NCBI RefSeq assembly: GCF_900142075.1
Contig: NZ_FQZO01000002.1
Location: forward strand, 62,001-126,000
From: Clostridium amylolyticum
GTDB taxonomy: Bacteria; Bacillota; Clostridia; Clostridiales; Clostridiaceae
Direction of reading: 5' to 3'
Length of the DNA stretch: 64,000 nt
Position numbers and translations under genes: made by a program. Within the stretch, counting starts at the first letter, position 1. Each line of letters starts with the position of its first letter. Shown here piece after piece: positions 34,429 through 42,598 of this stretch. Under the pieces are notes generated by a model that saw nothing but the letters and a program-made list of their open reading frames with translations, did no database searches and had not been told where the DNA came from.

Positions 34429-35772
34429 CTATTTAATTATACCTGTTGAAAACAACAGTATAAGAAAAATAGCAATAGGCGCTAGAATTTTTATAACAAA
34501 TGTAAATAACTTCTTTAAGTTAAACTTAATAGCTCCTTCATTGGTTATTTCCACCATGGCATTATTTATTCCCCAAACATATCCTACAAATAATGTTACA
34601 AATATTCCTCCTAAGGGTAAGAATATATTAGAAGCTAGGAAATCTAAGGCATCAAATATATTTTTTCCAAATATAGTAACCTCCGCCCAAGGTCCAAAGG
34701 ATAAGCTGCTGGGAATAGATAAAAGGAAAGTTCCAAAAGCTATAATTATAGTTGCAACCTTTCTATTTATCTTAAATTTCTCCGTAATAAAAGCTACGGA
34801 TACCTCCAATAGCGAAATAGTGGAAGTTATTGCTGCTATAGCCACCAAAGTAAAGAATAAGGTAGCAAAGAAGCTTCCAAAGGGCATGGAGTGAAAAACT
34901 GTAGGAAGTGTAATAAATATAAGTGCTGGACCTGAATTAGGTTCTAAGCCATAGGCAAATACTGCAGGAAATATTACAATTCCTGATAAAATAGCTACTA
35001 ATGTATCAGTAATTGCCACCTGTGCAGAAAGAGAAATAAGATTTTCATCTTTTTTAATATAACTTCCGTAAGTAATTATAATTCCCATACCTAAACTTAG
35101 TGAATAGAAAGCTTGTCCTAAAGCTTCTAACACTGATGTACCTGTAAGCTTTGAAAAATCTGGTTTAAATAAAAATTCTAACCCTTGTGAGCTTCCTTTT
35201 AATGTTACAGAACGAATCATAAGTACTACTAATATTACAAATAGAGCTGGCATTAATATTTTACTGTACTTTTCAAGCCCGGATTGAACTCCTGCAATAA
35301 CGATAGCAGCGGTAATAACTATCACCAAAAAAGTCCAAAACATAGGTGTATATACCCCTGAGGTTACTTGAGTAAAATAATTACCCAGCTCTCCAGTGCT
35401 TATATTAACCACCTTACCTGTGGCAGAACCTACAACATAAGATAATACCCATCCTGCTATTATGGAATAAAAAGAAAGTATTATAAATGGTGTTATAACT
35501 GCTAATATACCTGCAAGATACCAAGGCCCCTTCCCCTGAAGTTTCTTGTAAGCATCTACAGCATTGGCCTGAGTCTTTCGCCCCAAAGAAAACTCAGCTA
35601 TCATTACTGGAATTCCCATAAGTGCAACACATGCTATGTAAAGTAGCAAAAATGCTCCGCCACCATTTTTACCTGTCACATAGGGAAACTTCCAAATATT
35701 TCCCAGTCCTACAGCAGATCCCGCCGCTGCAGCTAATACCCCAAACTTAGAACCGAAATTATCTCTTTTCAT
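34429..35772 (-). CDS. Neurotransmitter:sodium symporter (NSS/SNF family)
   Basis: 447 residues with about 11-12 helices in the LeuT fold. The helix 1 signature AAAGSAVGLGNIWKFPYVTGKNGGGAF carries the unwound Na+/substrate site, and GIPVMIAEFSLGR follows in helix 2. Bacterial members take up amino acids such as tryptophan, tyrosine, leucine or methionine with Na+; specificity cannot be read. AAAGGGGG precedes the ATG. The roughly 170-nt leader from a consensus promoter contains an intrinsic terminator, so readthrough control is possible. Confidence 0.92.
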   Translation of the reverse strand: MKRDNFGSKFGVLAAAAGSAVGLGNIWKFPYVTGKNGGGAFLLLYIACVALMGIPVMIAEFSLGRKTQANAVDAYKKLQGKGPWYLAGILAVITPFIILSFYSIIAGWVLSYVVGSATGKVVNISTGELGNYFTQVTSGVYTPMFWTFLVIVITAAIVIAGVQSGLEKYSKILMPALFVILVVLMIRSVTLKGSSQGLEFLFKPDFSKLTGTSVLEALGQAFYSLSLGMGIIITYGSYIKKDENLISLSAQVAITDTLVAILSGIVIFPAVFAYGLEPNSGPALIFITLPTVFHSMPFGSFFATLFFTLVAIAAITSTISLLEVSVAFITEKFKINRKVATIIIAFGTFLLSIPSSLSFGPWAEVTIFGKNIFDALDFLASNIFLPLGGIFVTLFVGYVWGINNAMVEITNEGAIKFNLKKLFTFVIKILAPIAIFLILLFSTGIIK

Positions 35773-35869
35773 ATTTTAAGCCCCCTTTTAGTAAATATTA
35801 AAATGTCTCTTCACCAACAAAAATAAGAAATAGCCCCTTTTTTAAATACAAAACCCCATTTTTTCTAAT

Positions 35870-35908
35870 AAAAACACCCCTAGGAATATATAACTTTCTT
35901 AGGGGTGT
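35870..35908 (-). terminator. Terminator in the leader of the Na+ symporter gene
   Basis: On the minus strand ACACCCCTA pairs with TAGGGGTGT around a 17-base loop, followed by TTTTTATT. It lies about 40 nt after the predicted transcription start and 98 nt before the coding region. It could be an attenuator or could end upstream MATE transcription. Confidence 0.75.
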
Positions 35909-35951
35909 CTTTTCTTCACTCCATGATAGCTTATTTATAATATTGTTTATA

Positions 35952-35980
35952 ATTTTATAAGCTTCATGGATTTTTGTCAA
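35952..35980 (-). promoter_or_regulatory. Promoter of the Na+ symporter gene
   Basis: TTGACA (35975-35980), 17-base spacer and TAAAAT (35952-35957) on the minus strand. The rest of the 35773-36098 gap holds the leader and AT-rich sequence; no credible gene was seen. Confidence 0.75.
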
Positions 35981-36098
35981 TGAATTATCAATATTTTTGA
36001 CTATTTAATAATGAAAACGATAATCTATTATTATTCAATTAAAATATGTTCCACTTCTAAGTTCTAAATTATTAAATCGCGAATCAAAGATTTACCAT

Positions 36099-37439
36099 TT
36101 ATTTATTTATTTTCTTTATATCATTAAAAAACAGTATTGCTGTTATTAATGCAGAAGTAAAATCGGATATTGGTCCTGCTAGCCAAATACCATTTAGTCC
36201 ATATATCTTAGGTAATATTAGAAGTAAAGGAATTAATAGTATTACCTGTCTTAACATGCTTAAAAACATGGATACTTTTGCTTTTCCAATAGATTGAAAG
36301 TAATTAGAGCTTATAATTTGAAATCCTATTACAGGAAGCATGGACAAATATATTCTTATACCATTTACTCCTACTTCTAATATTTCAGCATCTCTATTAA
36401 ATAGCCCTATGGCTTGAGCCGGGAATATTTCTATAACCAAGAAGCCTATTATCACAAACACTGTGGCTGCCACAATAGCATATTTTACAGTTTCCTTTAC
36501 CCTATGATACTTTTTAGCTCCATAGTTAAAACCTATAATCGGCTGACTGCCTTGGTTTATTCCAAATATAGGCATAAGGAATATCATGCTTATACTCATT
36601 ATTATAGTCATAGCCCCAACAGCATAATCATTACCATAGCTGGTGAGGGATTTGTTCATTATTATCTGAACCACGCTGGCTGCAATCTGCATACTAAAGG
36701 GAGATACTCCTATAGTAAAAATACTTAGAATAAGCTTTTTGTTAAGTTTAAAGTTTTCTTTCTTAAGCTTAAGCATACTATCTGGTCCTGTGAAGTATCT
36801 TAATATCCATATGGTAGTTGCTACCTGAGATATTACAGTGGCAATGGCTGCTCCTTTAACCCCCATATTAAAAACAAATATAAATATAGGATCCAGTATG
36901 GTGTTTAGTATAGCTCCAATAAGCATAGTCATCATGGCCATTTTAGGGTTACCATCTGCCCTTATAGAATGGTTTAGACCAAAGCTCACCATACTAAATA
37001 TTGTTCCATAAAATATTACTGTCATATACTCTTTAGCATAAACTAAAGTATTAGGGCTTGCACCAAAAGAACTTAATATCTTATCTTGAAAGATAATTCC
37101 TAATATTGAAAGAGTAATACTTATAATTACAAGAAGTACAAAAGCATTACCTAAAATCTTTTCAGCTTCCTCCTTCTTATGTTGTCCAAGCCTTATGGAT
37201 ATGGTTGCTGAGGTTCCTATACCCACCAACATTCCAAAGGCCATAATTATAGTAGTAATAGGAAGTGTCATCCCTACACCTGTAATGGCAAGTTTACCTA
37301 TATCCTTTATATTTCCTATATAAATTCTATCTACTATGTTATAAAGTGCGTTAACCAACATTCCTACAATGGCTGGCATGGAAAACTGAAATAATAAACT
37401 ACTTATCTTTTCTTCTCCCAATCTGTTATGTCTATCCAT
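36099..37439 (-). CDS. MATE-family multidrug efflux transporter
   Basis: 446 residues, 12 predicted helices in two similar halves. It opens with the typical LGEEKISSLLFQFSMPAIVGMLVNALYNIVDRIYIG, and NQGSQPIIGFNYGAKKYHRV begins the second half. MATE pumps use Na+ or H+ to export cationic drugs. CAGGAGG lies inside the end of the marR gene, whose stop overlaps the ATG region by 8 nt, so the two are translationally coupled and the MarR protein very likely controls the pump. Confidence 0.93.
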   Translation of the reverse strand: MDRHNRLGEEKISSLLFQFSMPAIVGMLVNALYNIVDRIYIGNIKDIGKLAITGVGMTLPITTIIMAFGMLVGIGTSATISIRLGQHKKEEAEKILGNAFVLLVIISITLSILGIIFQDKILSSFGASPNTLVYAKEYMTVIFYGTIFSMVSFGLNHSIRADGNPKMAMMTMLIGAILNTILDPIFIFVFNMGVKGAAIATVISQVATTIWILRYFTGPDSMLKLKKENFKLNKKLILSIFTIGVSPFSMQIAASVVQIIMNKSLTSYGNDYAVGAMTIIMSISMIFLMPIFGINQGSQPIIGFNYGAKKYHRVKETVKYAIVAATVFVIIGFLVIEIFPAQAIGLFNRDAEILEVGVNGIRIYLSMLPVIGFQIISSNYFQSIGKAKVSMFLSMLRQVILLIPLLLILPKIYGLNGIWLAGPISDFTSALITAILFFNDIKKINK

Positions 37440-37872
37440 GAAAATCCTCCTGTATATTTAATAAAATTAGCTTTTTTAATAATGTTTTTAATGTTTGTAT
37501 TTCTTCTGGTTTTAATTCATTGATTAAATTATCATTCCAGCCCCGTAGTATAGAAAAAAACTCTTCTTTAATAGACATGCCCTTAGGAGTTATAAAAACC
37601 CTATAGGCTCTTCTATCTTTTTCATCTTGTACACGGCTAATATAGCCTTCATCCTCAAGTTTTTTTAATGCCTTGGCAGTGGTGCCTTTATCTATACTGA
37701 GATAATTACTTAACTCCTCTTGATTTATCCCCTCATGATTATAAAGAAAAGCTAAAAACATATACTGCCCGCTGCCTATATTTAACTTTTTAAACTCCCT
37801 GGCAAAATAAGTTCCAGACAGTCTATAAAGTATAGATATATATTTACCAATGGAATCGCAGCTATCATTCAA
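37432..37872 (-). CDS. MarR-family transcriptional regulator
   Basis: About 146 residues with the winged helix of the MarR family: recognition region QEELSNYLSIDKGTTAKALKKLEDEGYI and wing DEKDRRAYRVFITPKG. AAGAGGG is followed by two in-frame TTG codons; the first (37881) is immediately adjacent, so the one at 37872 (9 nt away) is the better start. It overlaps the MATE gene and should repress it until a ligand binds. No clear palindromic operator was identified in the AT-rich upstream region. Confidence 0.9.
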   Translation of the reverse strand: MNDSCDSIGKYISILYRLSGTYFAREFKKLNIGSGQYMFLAFLYNHEGINQEELSNYLSIDKGTTAKALKKLEDEGYISRVQDEKDRRAYRVFITPKGMSIKEEFFSILRGWNDNLINELKPEEIQTLKTLLKKLILLNIQEDFHG

Positions 37873-38060
37873 ATATATCAACCCTCTTCTTAATTAGTTG
37901 CACTTGCAACAATTATTATAATATAATTTTTTTAACTGTGCAAGCATATATATTTCAAAAATATTCCTTATCTTTATACACTATATATCTAATATTTCTC
38001 AATTATAGTAAAATATAACCATAGATATGGTCGCTTACTTTAAAGTAAAGGGGTAGTGAA

Positions 38061-39221
38061 ATGAAATATAAAAAATATAGTGTATTTATTGTATGTGCAA
38101 TAGCTATATTGCTTTCTGTACTTTCTATAATGAATTATTATAATAAAAATGTTCCTAAAACTTCTAAAAATAACGCCCTAGAGTCAAAGGAACAAGTTAA
38201 TAATTCTAGTGCTTCTAATACTAATAAAGAAGAAGCCCCTATTCAAACCATTGCCTCCATTATAGAAGAATCTCCTGAAGATAATTTACAAAATCAGTTT
38301 GGTAATGTCTCTGGAAATCTAGCTCAAGGTGGATTTTTGGCAGGCGATGATAATTTTATATACTTATTTTTAGCTATTAATAATGAACTTGGATTTTATA
38401 GAGCTAGGCCCAACCTAACTACAATCTTTAATAAAATTGGTAACTTTTCATTATCCAGTTTAAATTTACTTAACAACAATTTATATTATGTTAAAAGCCA
38501 ACGTGTAATGGTTTCACATAAGACTGGAAAGGAAGAAAACATCCTATATCCTTTCCCAGCTAACTTTCTGTTTGTATATAATTCAAGATTGTACCTGCAA
38601 ACTTTAAATGGTAATAAGCTGATTTCTTTAAATGACCAGGGTAAAGACGAAGAGGTTATAATGCAATTAGATGAAAGTTCATTTACTACCTTTCTATACG
38701 CTAAGGGCGATAATTTGTATTTTGCTAATAGAGAGTTTAAGGAAGGAAAGGATTACTCAGTTTTATACTCCTATAATATAAAATCGAAAAAAATCACTAA
38801 ATTGCACTCCGATTTAGATGATTTCATGCGTTTAATGCAAATGGATGGAGACTATATATATTTTCTTAAGAGTAATACTCCTCAAGAAGATCCAAGAAAA
38901 AGTATTAAAATATTAAGATTAAATGTGGAAAGTAACAAATTGGAAACTGTTATAGAAAAGCTTCCTCTACAATTTACCAGTTTTGTAGTAAAGGACGGCA
39001 TACTGTATTACACAACTTATTCCGAGGTATATAAATGCTTCATTAATGAAAATAGAACTGTACCCCTCTATAAAAACAAAGACATCAAAGATCTTTATTT
39101 TAGTTCTATTTATACCCTTAAAGACCGATTATACATCATATCTAGCCTAAATTTTTCATCTGAAAACCTATACCTATTTACTATGAAAACCAACGGCTCC
39201 GAGGTAGTTATAGTTGAATAG
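38061..39221 (+). CDS. Membrane-anchored beta-propeller-like protein (DUF5050-like)
   Basis: 386 residues with an N-terminal membrane helix (about 8-27), an Asn/Ser-rich linker and a C-terminal region (about 95-386) of repeated short beta strands with the pattern D-x-I/L-Y-F (DNFIYLFLA, NNLYYVKS, DNLYFANR, DYIYFLKS, GILYYTT). This is typical of the DUF5050/prolow-density-receptor-like propellers of Firmicute surface proteins. AAAGGGG precedes the ATG. It ends in a perfect palindrome shared with the convergent YgjP-like gene. Function unknown. Confidence 0.75.
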   Translation: MKYKKYSVFIVCAIAILLSVLSIMNYYNKNVPKTSKNNALESKEQVNNSSASNTNKEEAPIQTIASIIEESPEDNLQNQFGNVSGNLAQGGFLAGDDNFIYLFLAINNELGFYRARPNLTTIFNKIGNFSLSSLNLLNNNLYYVKSQRVMVSHKTGKEENILYPFPANFLFVYNSRLYLQTLNGNKLISLNDQGKDEEVIMQLDESSFTTFLYAKGDNLYFANREFKEGKDYSVLYSYNIKSKKITKLHSDLDDFMRLMQMDGDYIYFLKSNTPQEDPRKSIKILRLNVESNKLETVIEKLPLQFTSFVVKDGILYYTTYSEVYKCFINENRTVPLYKNKDIKDLYFSSIYTLKDRLYIISSLNFSSENLYLFTMKTNGSEVVIVE

Positions 39222-39225
39222 CTAG

Positions 39226-39253
39226 AAGGTGCCAGTCACGTGACTGGCACCTT
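39226..39253. terminator. 28-bp perfect palindrome between convergent genes
   Basis: AAGGTGCCAGTCAC is the exact reverse complement of the following GTGACTGGCACCTT. It can form a terminator for both convergent genes, although the U tracts are weak. One arm overlaps the stop codon of the YgjP-like gene. Confidence 0.7.
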
Positions 39254-39962
39254 AAAACTTCCAATAAATTTTAACCTCATGACTCAAGCTCTTTAATTTT
39301 TCTTCTCTTACTTTATAATCAGGCATGTACTTTTCTACATGGTCCCAAAAGTCTTTAGAATGATTCATGTGAACTAAATGGCTTAGCTCGTGCACCACTA
39401 TATAATCTATAACCTCTAAAGGCATTAGCATTAGCTTTATGTTGTAATTTAAGTTGCCTTTGCTGGAGCAGCTTCCCCATCTGCTCTTTACATTCTTTAT
39501 GGAAATATTATTATATTTAAGTCCTAGCTTTTGTGCATGGTATAAAGTTCTTTCTGACAAAATTATATAGGCTGAATTTAAATACCAGGTTTTAATGGCT
39601 GTTTTAAGTTCCTTAATCCTGTTATCTTCATTAAATTGGAGGATTCCGTTTAACCTTACATATAAGGTGTTTTCACTAAATTCCACTGAGGACTTTTTTA
39701 AGGAAGAGTATCTTAACACCACAGGATAAGTCTGTCCTAGGAACATTATATTATCAATATTGTTTCTATCACCCATATATTTTCTTAGCTCAAGTATCTC
39801 TAAGTAATTCTTTTCTATCCACTGATTTTTTTCTTCTAGTAATTTCTCTATATAGATTTTATTGCACCTATATGGGGCTAACACCACAATACCTTCTTCA
39901 GGACTTATTCTTATTCCTAGAGTTTTCCTAGAACTATATTTTATTTTATAGTCGTATTTCAT
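39252..39962 (-). CDS. YgjP/SprT-like M48-type zinc metallopeptidase
   Basis: 236-residue soluble protein of the DUF45/YgjP family. The family opening (KIKYSSRKTLGIRISPEEGIVVLAP), the NVKSRWGSCSSKGNLNYN motif and the zinc site HELSH (His191, Glu192, His195) with a further His201 are all present. Physiological substrates of the family are not known. The frame is open to 40025, but family members begin close to the start at 39962, where AAGG lies upstream (weak site). Transcribed convergently to the propeller-like gene. Confidence 0.87.
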   Translation of the reverse strand: MKYDYKIKYSSRKTLGIRISPEEGIVVLAPYRCNKIYIEKLLEEKNQWIEKNYLEILELRKYMGDRNNIDNIMFLGQTYPVVLRYSSLKKSSVEFSENTLYVRLNGILQFNEDNRIKELKTAIKTWYLNSAYIILSERTLYHAQKLGLKYNNISIKNVKSRWGSCSSKGNLNYNIKLMLMPLEVIDYIVVHELSHLVHMNHSKDFWDHVEKYMPDYKVREEKLKSLSHEVKIYWKF

Positions 39963-40002
39963 ATATACACACTGCCTTATAGATATTTGTAATATCATAA
40001 AA

Positions 40003-40033
40003 TATAAAAACAGCCTGCAGATCACTGCAAGCC
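40003..40033 (-). terminator. Terminator after ccpA
   Basis: On the minus strand GCTTGCAG pairs with CTGCAGGC around a 4-base loop, followed by TGTTTTTAT. Confidence 0.85.
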
Positions 40034-40072
40034 GTAAATTATTAACTTATAAGTATAGTATCCTTGTAAAAC

Positions 40073-41071
40073 TTATTTGCAAGAATCACGCTCTATGATT
40101 TCGTGGTCTAAAACATAATGCCCTTGCTCTATGGTCTTTTGATTTATAAGCTTTATAAGCATTCTCATAGCGATGGAACCCATATCATACATAGGCTGAG
40201 CCACTGTAGTTAAGTTTGGATAATACACTCTAGCTGAGTATATATTATTAAATCCTATAACATCAACATCCTGTGGTACTGACAGCTGATTTTCTCTAAG
40301 TGCATTTATAGCACCCATAGCTATTTCATCAGAAGCGCATACTACAGCATCTATGGAACTAGCTTTTTTAAGTATTTGAGCAATACCTTTATAACCTGTT
40401 TCAGTTCTTAGATCTCCAAAGAACACCATATCCTTATTTATTTCGATATTGTGTTCTTTCATAGCTTTTTCAAAACCTTTGTATCTATGGCCCCAGGCAT
40501 TACCAGCATCTTTAGCCACACCTATATAAGCTATGTCTTTATTTCCCTTATTAATTATGTAATTTGCAGAATCATAACCAGCCTTTACATTATCGATGGT
40601 TACACTTGGGAAAGTGCCCTCTTCATCACTGGACTCTACTAACACTGTCTTTAAATCCAGTTCTCTTATAAGCTCAGTAATATCTGGTTTTAGAGATGAA
40701 CTCATATAAAGAACACCATCTACCATCTTTTCTTTAAGTACTCTCAAGTATTCTTTTTCCTTTTCTGCATCTAAATCTGAATTACAGAGGATAACGTTAT
40801 AATCATATATATTAGAAACGTCTTCAGCTCCTCTAACTATTTCAGGATAAAACTGACTTGATATATCCGGAATTAAGATCCCTATAGTTTTTGTCCTTTG
40901 AGTCTTAAGGCTTCTAGCAACTATATTAGGTCTATAACCTAATTTTTGTATTGCTTCTTGAACCTTCTTTTTAGTTTCTTCATTTACTACATCTATATCG
41001 TTTAATACTCTAGAAACCGTTGCTATGGAAACACCTGCTTCTTTTGCAACGTCTTTAATTGAAGCCGCCAT
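40073..41071 (-). CDS. ccpA: Catabolite control protein A
   Basis: 332-residue LacI/GalR-family regulator. The N-terminal helix-turn-helix and hinge (SIKDVAKEAGVSIATVSRVLNDIDVVNEETKKKV, then RPNIVARSLKTQRT) closely match clostridial CcpA, and the periplasmic-binding-protein-like core contains the regions that contact Ser-phosphorylated HPr. It binds cre operators and mediates carbon catabolite repression and activation. No cre consensus was found by eye next to neighbouring genes. It is monocistronic. Confidence 0.93.
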   Translation of the reverse strand: MAASIKDVAKEAGVSIATVSRVLNDIDVVNEETKKKVQEAIQKLGYRPNIVARSLKTQRTKTIGILIPDISSQFYPEIVRGAEDVSNIYDYNVILCNSDLDAEKEKEYLRVLKEKMVDGVLYMSSSLKPDITELIRELDLKTVLVESSDEEGTFPSVTIDNVKAGYDSANYIINKGNKDIAYIGVAKDAGNAWGHRYKGFEKAMKEHNIEINKDMVFFGDLRTETGYKGIAQILKKASSIDAVVCASDEIAMGAINALRENQLSVPQDVDVIGFNNIYSARVYYPNLTTVAQPMYDMGSIAMRMLIKLINQKTIEQGHYVLDHEIIERDSCK

Positions 41072-41239
41072 TTTATCAACTCCTACCTATTCTAATATTT
41101 CATTGTTAATAATTATACTAAAAATCATCCTAACATTACAAGTAAACTATAACATTATACAATATTTTATACAATTATTTCTATGAAATTCTAAATTTTT
41201 AAATAAGTGATAACTTATATAGTATTACTTATTATTATA

Positions 41240-41248
41240 TGCTATAAT
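41240..41248 (+). promoter_or_regulatory. Extended -10 promoter of the second LacI gene
   Basis: TGCTATAAT (TATAAT at 41243-41248), about 43 nt before the ATG at 41291. No clear -35 was seen. Confidence 0.6.
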
Positions 41249-41290
41249 CCCATATTATAAAACACCGTAATGCGCGGTAGAGGTGATAAT

Positions 41291-42310
41291 ATGACCGTAA
41301 CCATAAGAGATATTGCAAAAGAAGCAAAGGTTTCCCCTTCCACGGTTTCTAGAGTAGTAAATGACAGTCCTTTAATTTCTCAAGAAACTAAAGAAAAGGT
41401 ACGTGCCATAATGAAGGACTTAAACTATACTCCTAACAGTATAGGTAAGCAACTAGCTAAACAAAGCAGCTTCAATATAGGCTTTTTGTTCAGTACTCAA
41501 AGCAAAGAAGTACTCTTGGACACTTTTTTCTATGATATTATTCGCGGGGTTCAAAGCGTGGTTTTTGCTAATGATTATGATCTCACTATATGTGATCTTA
41601 ACTATTTGAAATCAAAGCAAAGCTTTCTTGAAAGATTCGTTTATAACAAAAAGGTAGATGGAGTAATACTCCATGTTTCTTTAGTAAACCCTGAAGTTAT
41701 TAATTCCTTAGAAGAGCTAGGTTTTCCTTATGTTATAGTAGGGCAGACAGAAGAGGATACCACTTGGGTAGACATAGACAACTCCATAGGAGGAGAATTA
41801 GCAGTAACTCACCTGTTGGACAAAGGATATAAAAAAATATCCTTTATTTCTGGTACTCAAGATGAATCTATTTCTAATCATAGGCTTGAAGGCTATAAGA
41901 GAACATTAAAAAATAAACACATTAATCTTAATAAAGATTATATTGTAGTAGGTGAAGGTACAGAAGAGGATGGATACAATCATATGCAAGAGCTTTTAGC
42001 ACTAGAAAATCCTCCAGATGCTGTAATATGCATTAACAACTATACTGCCATAGGAGCCCTAAGAGCCCTACAAGAAAAATCTCTAAGTATACCTCAGGAT
42101 ATAGGAGTATTGACCTTCGACAACTTCCCACTGGCTCCCTATGTAAACCCTCCACTCACCTGTGTTGAGGTGGATACCTTCGAACTTGGACACGTCGCCA
42201 GTGAACTCCTAATGAAAAAAGTCACAAGCAATTTTCAAGAAAATGAGCAAAAGCTGCTACTACCAAAACTTATCCAAAGGAAATCAACGGAAAAGCAATT
42301 GAGCATTTAA
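41291..42310 (+). CDS. LacI-family transcriptional regulator, MalR-like
   Basis: 339 residues with an N-terminal HTH (TIRDIAKEAKVSPSTVSRVVNDSPLISQETKEKV) and a sugar-binding core. Overall pattern is like MalR/alpha-glucoside regulators. No carbohydrate operon adjoins it, so the target is elsewhere or is itself. The frame is open to 41270, but AGAGGTGATAAT precedes the ATG at 41291. It is divergent to ccpA, sharing a 220-nt regulatory region. Confidence 0.88.
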   Translation: MTVTIRDIAKEAKVSPSTVSRVVNDSPLISQETKEKVRAIMKDLNYTPNSIGKQLAKQSSFNIGFLFSTQSKEVLLDTFFYDIIRGVQSVVFANDYDLTICDLNYLKSKQSFLERFVYNKKVDGVILHVSLVNPEVINSLEELGFPYVIVGQTEEDTTWVDIDNSIGGELAVTHLLDKGYKKISFISGTQDESISNHRLEGYKRTLKNKHINLNKDYIVVGEGTEEDGYNHMQELLALENPPDAVICINNYTAIGALRALQEKSLSIPQDIGVLTFDNFPLAPYVNPPLTCVEVDTFELGHVASELLMKKVTSNFQENEQKLLLPKLIQRKSTEKQLSI

Positions 42311-42319
42311 AATGAAGGA

Positions 42320-42341
42320 GGAAACTCTTAGCAGAGTTTCT
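42320..42341 (+). terminator. Hairpin just after the MalR-like gene
   Basis: GAAACTC TTAGCA GAGTTTC followed by TTTG, a short terminator-like hairpin 10 nt after the stop codon. Confidence 0.6.
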
Positions 42342-42353
42342 TTGAATTTATGC

Positions 42354-42387
42354 AAACCCAAAAGCTCCAGAAGGAGCTTTTGGGTTT
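42354..42387. repeat. Perfect 15-bp hairpin with AGAA loop
   Basis: AAACCCAAAAGCTCC AGAA GGAGCTTTTGGGTTT. No U tract follows, so it may be an RNA end-protecting or processing hairpin rather than a terminator. Confidence 0.7.
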
Positions 42388-42436
42388 GGAATGTGAAGAG
42401 AAATTCGTATACTTTAAAATATATTTTTATACCTTC

Positions 42437-42469
42437 AAAAGGAAGCTTCAGAAGAAGCTTCCTTTTTCA
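42437..42469 (+). terminator. Second AGAA-loop hairpin with U tract
   Basis: AAAAGGAAGCTTC AGAA GAAGCTTCCTTTT then TC. Same loop as the preceding hairpin. Confidence 0.75.
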
Positions 42470-42480
42470 ATATAAATTAT

Positions 42481-42547
42481 AAGTTTTTCTGGTGCTTTTT
42501 CAGAAAAACTATCCTTCATTCTACATTCTTAATTCTAAATTCTCAAT
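42481..42547. repeat. Hairpin plus AATTCT tail, copy 1
   Basis: AGTTTTTCTG (42482-42491) pairs with CAGAAAAACT (42501-42510), followed by a tail built of AATTCTAAATTCTCAATTA. The same hairpin and tail occur at 59588-59664. Confidence 0.7.
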
Positions 42548-42553
42548 TAAATT

Positions 42554-42596
42554 AAACCCCCTGCTAAGATATTTTTTCGCCTTAGCAGGGGATTTA
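42554..42596 (-). terminator. Terminator after ileS
   Basis: AAACCCCCTGCTAAG pairs with CTTAGCAGGGGATTT around a 13-base loop just after the ileS stop on the minus strand. Confidence 0.88.
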
Positions 42597-42598
42597 AT

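Noticed and set aside
35798..35980. 60-codon minus-strand open frame before the Na+ symporter
   Set aside because: It spans the promoter and the terminator hairpin of the leader, has no ribosome binding site and no plausible protein features.
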